NCBI GenBank assembly: GCA_000024525.1
Contig: CP001769.1
Coordinates: 2,466,001 to 2,530,000, forward strand
From: Spirosoma linguale DSM 74
GTDB lineage: Bacteria; Bacteroidota; Bacteroidia; Cytophagales; Spirosomataceae
DNA length: 64,000 nucleotides
Direction of reading: 5' to 3'
The notes under the pieces: generated by a model
Database searches by the model: none
What the model saw: only the letters and a program-made list of their open reading frames with translations
Told to the model about the DNA's origin: nothing
Part shown: piece after piece, positions 8,510 through 15,928 of the stretch
Numbering within the stretch: position 1 is the stretch's first letter
Layout: each line of letters starts with the position of its first letter
Position numbers and translations under genes: made by a program

Positions 8510-11230
8510 TCATTCACAGGCCGGCAGCGAACAGGTAAATTCAGCTCCCTCTCCGGGCACACTGCTAACCGTAATTTGCCCATTATGCAACGCAATGATC
8601 TTTTTTGTAATAGCCAGACCCAGTCCGCTTCCTTTAGGCTTTCGTAGTGTCTGGTTAGTTGCCTGATAAAATTTCTCAAAAATGAGTTGCTGTACGTCCG
8701 GCTCAATACCAATACCGTTATCGCGGACGGTCAGGTTAACCCGTTCATCACGGATTGTCAAACAGACCGTAACATGACCGGTACCAGCCGGTGAAAACTT
8801 GATAGCATTGGAAAGCAGATTGATCAGCACCTGCATCAACCTATCGCGATCACCATCGACAACAGGTTGTGCCTGTGTGGGGCAGATCTCCAGCGTTACC
8901 TGTTTATCGCGGGCTAGCTGCGCCACATTCTCGACAGCCTCGGCCACTAAATCGACCATTGATATACGTTCAGTACTCAAGTGATATCGACCGGAATCAT
9001 ACCGCTCCAAATCAAGTACCTGGTTAATAAGTCGGGAAAGTCGCTCCGTTTCCCGAATGACCCGGCTCAGAAACTCCTGTCTCATGGACTCATCCATGTC
9101 CGCCTGATCGTGCAGAATTTCCGACAACGCCCGAATCGACGTCAGGGGTGTTCTGATTTCGTGCGTGACGGTTGAGACAAAATCATCTTTTTGTTCATCG
9201 GACTGTTTAAGCCGTTCGTTGGCCAGACTTAGATGCTGGGTCATCTGCTGCAACTCAGCCGATTTGCGCGTCAGCTTCTTATTGACCGTCATCAATTCCT
9301 GCGAAGCCTTCAGAATATGAATCACCTCATCCACGGAAAGCGGCTCTTCGTTCGCCACCGACGACACCAGAATACGCGCCGAGGCCGTTCCAATAGCGCC
9401 CGCCAGCCATTTTTCGGCGTACGCCACCAACCTTGGATCGGCGTAGGCACTGCCAGCCTCCAACTGGTTGCGTTGAGTATACCGATCAAGCGCCCGCTGG
9501 GTGGCTTCTTTCCCGAAAAAGGTGGTCAGTAACGACCGCAAATCAGTGGTTAGGGCCTGCCCATTCCAGGGCGTCGTTTGCTCCGTAGTGCGCGAAAAAT
9601 GAAATACATCGACGAATAGATTGGCCTGCGACTGGTCGAGTGCCCGCTGTGACCAGTTGAGCGACCCCCAGATGTACCCGCCAATATTGAAAAACATCGA
9701 CCAGAACAACGCGTGAGATATCGGGTCGAGCCCCCTAAGGCCGAGCAATTCATATGGTTTCAGGAAAGTCAGGCCCAATGGCCCTTCGCTGACAAAGGTG
9801 TCGGGAAGCAGGCCAGCCGTCACAAGCGAGGGGGCGATCAAGGTATATACCCAAATCAGTGCGCCCATCAGCAGCCCAAGCTTGGCCCCGTAGCGGGAAC
9901 CCCGTTTCCAGAATAAACCACCAATCATGGCGGGGGTAAACTGGGCCACCGCAACGAAGGAGATAACACCAACCGACACCAGTGAGAAATGATTGGCGAC
10001 ATAATGGTAGTACACATAGGCCAATAACAATAAGCCCACGATGGTTACCCGGCGGATGGTAATTACCAGACCCCTTCGCGAAGGAGTGCCGGACGGTGGA
10101 TCAAATCGGGCCAGCCAACCGGGTCGACTTACCAGCAAAGGCATCACCACGTTGTTGCTGATCATAACACTCAGCGCAATCGTCTCAACGATAATCATAC
10201 TCGTTGCCGCCGAAAAACCGCCAATATAGCCCAACAGCGCCAGGTTGGTTTGCCCATACTGTAGCGGCAGCGACAATACATAATTGTCGGCATCGACCAG
10301 CGGACCCAGCATCAGCTTACCGGCAAACATCAACGGCAGTACGAACAGGTTGATCAGAAACAGATACAACGGAAAGAGCCACATGGCTTTATTCAGGTGC
10401 TTTTCATCCACATTTTCGACAACGGCTACCTGAAATTGCCTCGGCAGAAACAGAACGGCCATCATGGATAAACAGGAATACCAGAACCAGTTGGTGGTGG
10501 AGGCCGATGAGCTGAACGTAAACAGGCGGGCCAGCGAAGGGGCAGCCGCAGCCCGCGTAAAAAGATCGGCTGGTCCGTTGAACAGAAAGAACGTGGCAAA
10601 AATCCCGATTGACAAAAAAGCGACCAGCTTAATCACCGACTCAAACGCAATGGCCGTCACCAATCCTTCGTGCCGCTCGGTAGCTTCCAGCTTCCGCGTA
10701 CCAAACAAAATAGTGAATAACGCCAGCACCAGACTGATTACCAACGCCTGACTGCTTAGAAAAGAAGCCGACGTTCCGCTCACTGAGTGGCCGGTCATCA
10801 CCGCAAAACTGGTCGTGACAGCCTTCAGCTGAATGGATATGTACGGTACGGCCCCCATCACGCAGAGTACGGTTGCCATTACGCCCAACAGTCGGCTTTT
10901 TCCATATCGCGACGAGATAAAATCGGCAATACTGGTGATGCGCTGCGTTTTACAAATCCGGATAATTTTACGCTGGATAGTCCACCACAGGGGTGCACCA
11001 ACCGTTGGGCCGATGTAAGCCGTCAGGTATTCAATACCCTCAGAAGCAGCCCGGCCAACACTCCCATAAAATGTCCAGGCTGTACAATACACCGAAATAG
11101 ACAACGCATATAGATAGGGATTATTGACCAGGCTCCTACCCGTTTGCGGTCGGTTTTCGGCCCAGTAGGCTACCCCAAACAACAAACACAGGTACAATAA
11201 AGAGCAAACGACCAGCGTGACACTATTCAT
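8510..11230 (-). CDS. Sodium/solute symporter-histidine kinase hybrid (CrbS-like architecture)
   Basis: The 906-residue protein joins an SLC5/SSS-type symporter domain (about 13 membrane helices, residues 1-530) to a soluble linker (530-620), a coiled coil (about 625-665), a HisKA domain with phosphoacceptor His690 in THEIRTPL, and a HATPase domain with N box NLLSNAIKFSP and G boxes DNGIGIE and GSGLGLAI. Known proteins of this architecture (CrbS, CbrA) couple transport or sensing of a small molecule to phosphotransfer; CrbS controls acs. The position next to acs, prpE and a transporter supports acetate or propionate sensing. Its start overlaps the upstream 69-residue gene by 8 bp. Confidence 0.93.
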   Translation of the reverse strand: MNSVTLVVCSLLYLCLLFGVAYWAENRPQTGRSLVNNPYLYALSISVYCTAWTFYGSVGRAASEGIEYLTAYIGPTVGAPLWWTIQRKIIRICKTQRITSIADFISSRYGKSRLLGVMATVLCVMGAVPYISIQLKAVTTSFAVMTGHSVSGTSASFLSSQALVISLVLALFTILFGTRKLEATERHEGLVTAIAFESVIKLVAFLSIGIFATFFLFNGPADLFTRAAAAPSLARLFTFSSSASTTNWFWYSCLSMMAVLFLPRQFQVAVVENVDEKHLNKAMWLFPLYLFLINLFVLPLMFAGKLMLGPLVDADNYVLSLPLQYGQTNLALLGYIGGFSAATSMIIVETIALSVMISNNVVMPLLVSRPGWLARFDPPSGTPSRRGLVITIRRVTIVGLLLLAYVYYHYVANHFSLVSVGVISFVAVAQFTPAMIGGLFWKRGSRYGAKLGLLMGALIWVYTLIAPSLVTAGLLPDTFVSEGPLGLTFLKPYELLGLRGLDPISHALFWSMFFNIGGYIWGSLNWSQRALDQSQANLFVDVFHFSRTTEQTTPWNGQALTTDLRSLLTTFFGKEATQRALDRYTQRNQLEAGSAYADPRLVAYAEKWLAGAIGTASARILVSSVANEEPLSVDEVIHILKASQELMTVNKKLTRKSAELQQMTQHLSLANERLKQSDEQKDDFVSTVTHEIRTPLTSIRALSEILHDQADMDESMRQEFLSRVIRETERLSRLINQVLDLERYDSGRYHLSTERISMVDLVAEAVENVAQLARDKQVTLEICPTQAQPVVDGDRDRLMQVLINLLSNAIKFSPAGTGHVTVCLTIRDERVNLTVRDNGIGIEPDVQQLIFEKFYQATNQTLRKPKGSGLGLAITKKIIALHNGQITVSSVPGEGAEFTCSLPACE

Positions 11231-11432
11231 TGGAAGTGGTCGAATCGTCGGAATGAGTGCGGTGGATCAACCAGCCGATACCCCCAATTAAGCTGGCCCA
11301 TACAGTAAACACGTATAAATAAAGAACCGGGATACCCAATACTCGTTCAGGTCGGTTCGCGATTGCGAGAATCGGACTATTCAGCAGTAGCATGAACAAC
11401 ATACTGATTAACAAAAGTCGACTTTCTTTCAT
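11223..11432 (-). CDS. Small two-helix membrane protein coupled to the symporter-kinase
   Basis: The 69-residue product has two hydrophobic helices (about 6-24 and 33-58) and an acidic/serine C-terminal tail. Its last bases overlap the start of the symporter-kinase gene by 8 bp, indicating translational coupling. Small two-helix proteins are common accessory subunits next to SSS transporters, so a subunit or stabiliser role is a reasonable inference. No family was assigned with certainty. Confidence 0.78.
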   Translation of the reverse strand: MKESRLLLISMLFMLLLNSPILAIANRPERVLGIPVLYLYVFTVWASLIGGIGWLIHRTHSDDSTTSNE

Positions 11433-11539
11433 GGCGTGACGGTGGGATAAGGGGCATGTGCATGGGGCAGAGGGTTAAGGAAGAGTTGGCTACCTGGCTT
11501 ATACTACACTACTGCCCCAACCCCTATGCCCCTTGCTTT

Positions 11540-11758
11540 CTACTCTTCGTCGTAATCTCCGGCCAATGCGTATCGGCCAAAGGTGATTAACCCGCCGACT
11601 ACAATGGGAACTAACACCAGTAAAACCACCCAGCCAAACACGTTATCTTCCAGCTTTTCGCTGGCGATTTTGACTAAACTGTCCGTGATCCGGTCATAGG
11701 CGACGAGCAGTCCCAACAGAATCCAGACAACGCCCATGTATTTCTTAATTGCTTTCAT
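11540..11758 (-). CDS. Small two-helix membrane protein beside the MFS transporter
   Basis: The 72-residue protein starts MKAIKKYMG and shows two hydrophobic helices (about 7-24 and 41-66) with an acidic end (DYDEE). It lies 123 bp after the MFS gene in the same orientation. Short proteins like this often neighbour MHS-type transporters in Bacteroidota; the function is unknown, and an accessory role in transport is inferred from position only. Confidence 0.75.
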   Translation of the reverse strand: MKAIKKYMGVVWILLGLLVAYDRITDSLVKIASEKLEDNVFGWVVLLVLVPIVVGGLITFGRYALAGDYDEE

Positions 11759-11881
11759 GTTTCTTAAGGTTGAGGAAAGGCCAACGGCTGCTGGCTTCCA
11801 TTTGTATGAGAATTGATTTCTTTTTTACAACGAACTGATTGCTACCGTACTCATTCTGGCATCCCATAACCTGGGTTACCA

Positions 11882-13501
11882 CTAGTCGCGCTCGACGGCT
11901 TTAGCGCGGTTACTCAGATATAACAACCCAATTATAAAGGACACACTGGCCACAATAATCGGGTACCAGAGCCCTTCCAGATAGGCTTTGGAAACAACGG
12001 GAGCCACACCGGCCGCTGCCGCAGTTTCATTCGCCTTCGTAGCCGTTGCTACCAGCGCCGTTGCAATAAACGGTACCAACCCGCCAAAAACACCGTTGCC
12101 AATATGGTAGGGTAACGACATGGATGTGTAACGAATCCGGGTTGGAAACAACTCAACCAGAAAGGCGGCTATCGGGCCGTATACCATCGTTACATACAAC
12201 ACCTGAAGCAGCACCAGAAAAATCATCATCATTAAATCACCCGTCGACATCGTCACCGATTTAACTACCTCGGGTTTGGGCTTCTCCACCGACGCATCGG
12301 CCGGAACGGTCTGTTTCGACACTTCCTTGTAAGCGGTACCATCGGCGAAGGCTTTGGTCGTCGTTGTGGTGATCAGTGAATCGGCGGTGTTCGCAACCAA
12401 CGCTTTTTTAACGTCTACTTTCGTCTGTTCGGTCAGTTCCTGTTTCGCCTTCAAATCCGTCAGGCTATACATCTTCTCGTAAATTGGGCGATAGGTCAGA
12501 ATGCCCAGCGCCATACCGGCCAGCATGATGCCTTTACGGCCTATTTTGTCCGACAGACCACCAAATATTACGAAGAAGGGGGTGGCAATCAGCAGGGCCA
12601 CCGCCACGACAATGTTAGATTGGACAAATTCGACATTACAGGCTTTCTGTATAAACGACAGGGCATAAAACTGACCTGTGTACCAGATAACACCCTGCCC
12701 CATAGTAGCCCCAAACAAGGCCAGTAAGACCATTTTCAGGTTTTCGCGCTTGCCAAAGCTCTCGGCTAGTGGGTTCTTGGATGTTTTCCCTTCCGATTTA
12801 AGCTTGGTAAACACCGGCGACTCCGACATTTTCAAGCGTATATAAATAGAAACGCCTACCAGTAAAGCGGACAAGACAAAGGGGATACGCCAGCCCCACT
12901 TGGCAAAATCCTCCACGCCCACCACCTGCCGGGTTGCCACAATCACGCCCAGCGACACGAACAGTCCTAAGGTTGCCGTTGTCTGAATAAAGCTGGTATA
13001 ATAACCCCTACGACCTTTAGGAGCATATTCGGCTACGTACGTAGCTGCTCCGCCGTATTCACCTCCCAGCGCCAGCCCCTGTATCAGGCGAAGCAGCAGC
13101 ACAAGCAACGGTGCCCAGAAACCGATAGTCTCATAACCCGGAATCAGCCCGATAAAAAATGTTGATCCACCCATCAGCACCAGCGTCACCAGAAACGTAT
13201 ATTTCCGGCCAACGAGGTCGCCTAACCGACCAAATACCAACGCTCCAAACGGACGGACAATGAAACCGGCGGCAAACGTTGCCAGCGTAGACAGCAAGGC
13301 GGCCGTTGGGTTATCTTTTGGAAAAAATTGTGTGGACAGAATAGCGGCCAGACTGCCAAAGATGTAAAAATCGTACCATTCAATGAGGGTTCCCAGCGAA
13401 GAGGCACCAATTACGCTCAGTAACGTTTTGGTACCGGCTTCAGATTTGGGGGTTTGTTCTACTATCATTTTTTCAGTTAGGTATTGAGGTTTGGAATTCA
13501 T
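11882..13501 (-). CDS. MFS transporter, metabolite:H+ symporter (MHS) type
   Basis: The 539-residue protein begins with a polar segment and then the MHS-type first helix GTLIEWYDFYIFG. It has the conserved loop GRLGDLVGRKYTF, the ALGGEYGGAATYVAEYAP segment and the C-terminal ELFPTRIRYTSMSLPYHIG. Relatives carry organic acids or osmolytes (KgtP, ShiA, ProP). Given the acs/prpE context, a short-chain carboxylate is the likely cargo, but this is inference. An insertion of about 70 mostly polar residues (roughly 350-425, rich in Thr, Lys and Ala) separates helices in the second half and is absent from typical members. The porin-like gene ends only 16 bp upstream. Confidence 0.9.
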   Translation of the reverse strand: MNSKPQYLTEKMIVEQTPKSEAGTKTLLSVIGASSLGTLIEWYDFYIFGSLAAILSTQFFPKDNPTAALLSTLATFAAGFIVRPFGALVFGRLGDLVGRKYTFLVTLVLMGGSTFFIGLIPGYETIGFWAPLLVLLLRLIQGLALGGEYGGAATYVAEYAPKGRRGYYTSFIQTTATLGLFVSLGVIVATRQVVGVEDFAKWGWRIPFVLSALLVGVSIYIRLKMSESPVFTKLKSEGKTSKNPLAESFGKRENLKMVLLALFGATMGQGVIWYTGQFYALSFIQKACNVEFVQSNIVVAVALLIATPFFVIFGGLSDKIGRKGIMLAGMALGILTYRPIYEKMYSLTDLKAKQELTEQTKVDVKKALVANTADSLITTTTTKAFADGTAYKEVSKQTVPADASVEKPKPEVVKSVTMSTGDLMMMIFLVLLQVLYVTMVYGPIAAFLVELFPTRIRYTSMSLPYHIGNGVFGGLVPFIATALVATATKANETAAAAGVAPVVSKAYLEGLWYPIIVASVSFIIGLLYLSNRAKAVERD

Positions 13502-13517
13502 ATGTAAAATAGAGCTT

Positions 13518-14885
13518 TTAGAAAGAATATACTGTTGTCAGCAACAAACGAGTATTCGTTATTTGCTCAGCAGCAGTAACCCTGGCATCTGTTGACGACG
13601 TACCGTAGCCAGCCGTAGTTAGCTCCAGCTCGGTTCCAACGCGAAACCGGCCCGAAACAACTTCCAGTCGGGGGGCTATCCGAAACAGATTATCGATGCC
13701 TCCGCGTCCGCCAATCCCAATGCCGCGTCCGTACGCAGCCACCGCATTGGGATCGTTTCCGGTATTCTTGGTATATCCGACAAAAATGGCCGGGATAATG
13801 GTTTTGCCATTGCCCATCAGCTCAGCCCATACCGACGTAATACCCGTTGGCTTGTAAGCTGTTTCGAGGGCGGGCGTAGTACCTGCCGCAGGCGTACCAT
13901 AGGCCAGAAAGCCGCCCAGCATGACATGGTCCGTCATATTCGAGCCTTTGAGCGCTTCGATCTTTAGCGTAGTGGCTCGTCCAACTACTTTCAAATACGC
14001 CATAACAGCCGAACTACCCACTGTAGCCTTGCTAACCAGTAAAGACGTACCACTGCCGGTCGAAAGTCGTGGCCGAATCATTTTGTAATCGAATGCCAGA
14101 CCAGCCACCACCCGACCTTTCTTTACCTGCAACTGGGCATGTAAATTAGGCACCGCCGTATTCCGTATATACTCAGACGAGCTCCCGCTTATGCCGATGC
14201 TGGTAAAATCGCGTTGGGCAATCAAGGCCAGAATAAGGCTGACATCTTTGCTTAGATATTCGGTAAGGCGAATCTGCGGGCTTCGGTTAAATGGCTGAAA
14301 AGGAATGCCCGTATTAAAGTTGACCACTCCAGGAAATACTTCAGGCACAAACAATGGGTGCCAGAACTGGCCAAACGCCAACTGTCGTTTCGGCCAGTCT
14401 AGTTTGGCCCAGGCGTGCCGCAACCGAACACCGCCCACGGCAGCATCTGAGGGGCCAAACCATTCCATTTCCAATAATCCCGAGGTTTTAGCACCAAACG
14501 CATCGGGGCCGGTAAACACCGCACCCAGCCGACTATTGATGGCCAGCATGTTAAAGTTTGTGACCGCATTCACATCCACTCCATTCACGTCAACTTGCTT
14601 ATCCCGTGGGTATAAGTCCACCGAAGCTTCACGCAGGTTGACCGTCTGGCGGGAATCAAACGAAAAATCGTTTCGCACAAAACCGGTAAATTTTAGGGTG
14701 ACTGCCGACGTTTCGGCGGGTTTGTTGGTACCAACTGCTTGTCCGGCATTTGAGGGTGGTATGGAGTTCAGCGTTGTTACGGGCGTAGCGACAGTCGACA
14801 ACTGAGGAGCCGTCGACTGCGACCAGGCCGCTCCTGACAAGAGCAGTCCAAGGCTTGTAAGCGTGAACGAATAAGACAGTTTCAT
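13518..14885 (-). CDS. Porin-like outer-membrane beta-barrel protein
   Basis: The start is set at ATG 14885 (MKLSYSF...), which gives a good signal peptide ending AAWS-QST; the longer frame to 14954 adds an unrelated 23 residues. The 455-residue product has alternating strands (NDFSFDSRQT, LEMEWFG, YLKVVGRAT) and ends LLTTVYSF with a terminal phenylalanine. It is the first gene of the minus-strand run leading to the MFS transporter, so the pair could form an outer- and inner-membrane uptake route for one substrate. The family is a Bacteroidota porin-like barrel; specificity is unknown. Confidence 0.8.
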   Translation of the reverse strand: MKLSYSFTLTSLGLLLSGAAWSQSTAPQLSTVATPVTTLNSIPPSNAGQAVGTNKPAETSAVTLKFTGFVRNDFSFDSRQTVNLREASVDLYPRDKQVDVNGVDVNAVTNFNMLAINSRLGAVFTGPDAFGAKTSGLLEMEWFGPSDAAVGGVRLRHAWAKLDWPKRQLAFGQFWHPLFVPEVFPGVVNFNTGIPFQPFNRSPQIRLTEYLSKDVSLILALIAQRDFTSIGISGSSSEYIRNTAVPNLHAQLQVKKGRVVAGLAFDYKMIRPRLSTGSGTSLLVSKATVGSSAVMAYLKVVGRATTLKIEALKGSNMTDHVMLGGFLAYGTPAAGTTPALETAYKPTGITSVWAELMGNGKTIIPAIFVGYTKNTGNDPNAVAAYGRGIGIGGRGGIDNLFRIAPRLEVVSGRFRVGTELELTTAGYGTSSTDARVTAAEQITNTRLLLTTVYSF

Positions 14886-15082
14886 GAGGCTTAGGCAGGG
14901 TTTTGAGAAGTCGTTTGACGATTCAAAACACCCACATAGCGCGTTAACTGTCAACTGATCGACATAGATACGCTAAAAATCTATAGATATCTTTATTTGG
15001 CAAGCTGTCTACTTATCAGAAGTTTTTTCTCAATCATATTCCAGAGGCAGTATTTTTTACCTTATTATGCGTAAACGGTCAC

Positions 15083-15502
15083 TTATTCCTTAAAACGCTC
15101 CCACTTAATGAGCATAAATTTATCGCCCAGTTCGGTTACGATCATCCCCGCCCCTTCCGTGTTTTTCCGATCCGAATAAAATTCTACTAACTCTCTGTGA
15201 TTAAGAATTTTATACGTCGGATGATACGTGTTGTTCTCAGGGATTTTAATCTGGTATTTCTTGACCCAGTTCATAACCGACACATGGCTGATGCCAAGTA
15301 ATCGTTCGATTTCACGAAAGCTAACCCCCTCAATATAAAGCTGTAAGGCTTTGATGACGTAATAGGTGCTGATACCTTTACCAACTTTACCAACGGTAAA
15401 ATTGTAGTTGCATTTCTTGCACCGAAAACGCTGACGCTGATTAACAATACCATTTCGGACTGCATCTACCGAATTACATTTCGGACATTTTAACGTAGCC
15501 AT
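15083..15502 (-). CDS. Stand-alone IS1 InsA-like zinc-ribbon/HTH protein
   Basis: The 139-residue protein has an N-terminal zinc ribbon (CPKC at 6-9, CKKC at 28-31) and a helix-turn-helix (about 55-85, SFREIERLLGISHVSVMNWV) as in IS1 InsA. No InsB-like DDE domain or IS1 ends are visible nearby, and residues 95-139 form a separate tail (GAGMIVTEL...WERFKE). This suggests a domesticated DNA-binding protein rather than an active insertion sequence. It lies 197 bp upstream of the porin start, so local regulation is possible but unproven. Confidence 0.75.
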   Translation of the reverse strand: MATLKCPKCNSVDAVRNGIVNQRQRFRCKKCNYNFTVGKVGKGISTYYVIKALQLYIEGVSFREIERLLGISHVSVMNWVKKYQIKIPENNTYHPTYKILNHRELVEFYSDRKNTEGAGMIVTELGDKFMLIKWERFKE

Positions 15503-15658
15503 TTTACTCTAAAAATTATCTATACATAATTAGCAAATATATAGTAAATTAGCAGAATGAGTCATTTTTTTCTGGAAAAAGTTAAATTCATCAATAAGCT
15601 TTATTCACTCTGAGCGCAAAAGGTTGTCTCAGGTTGAAGCTAAATTGGTTACCTGATT

Positions 15659-15730
15659 GTACCTACGGGTTTCAACCTGTATATCTGTTTATAATAGTAG
15701 GGTGAATTACGGGTTGAAACCCGTAGGTAC
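15659..15730. repeat. Intergenic imperfect palindrome around GGGTTTCAACC
   Basis: Arms 15659-15680 and 15709-15730 are reverse complements at 21 of 22 positions and contain the phrase CTACGGGTTTCAACC and its complement; the 28-base spacer is AT-rich. Weaker pairing (TTGGTTAC/GTAACCACAA) extends outside. It sits in the 426-bp gap between the divergent InsA-like gene and the reductase gene. It resembles a REP-type element; function unknown. Confidence 0.7.
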
Positions 15731-15858
15731 GTAACCACAATCAAGCACCTAATTCAGTCAACTCGATCCTATAACCTCAACTTATCGACCATAACCACAA
15801 GTTGGGTAACAAGCGAACTAAAGAAGGGGTTAAATCCATTATACTTGCAAAGAAATCG

Positions 15859-15886
15859 ACGCCGGGGCTTACCGGCGTTTCGTTTT
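15859..15886 (+). terminator. Hairpin plus T-rich run in the leader of the reductase operon
   Basis: Arms ACGCCGG (15859-15865) and CCGGCGT (15872-15878) with a six-base loop are followed by TTTCGTTTT. It points along the plus strand, yet no plus-strand gene lies upstream; the reductase ATG is 43 bp downstream. It may be an attenuator in the leader RNA. A further hairpin CAACTT/AAGTTG occurs at about 15778-15806. Confidence 0.5.
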
Positions 15887-15928
15887 AATAGATTAGTTGA
15901 TTAAATCTATAGACTATATACCTTACCT

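Noticed and set aside
15083..15502. Active IS1 element
   Set aside because: No InsB catalytic frame and no terminal inverted repeats were found around it.
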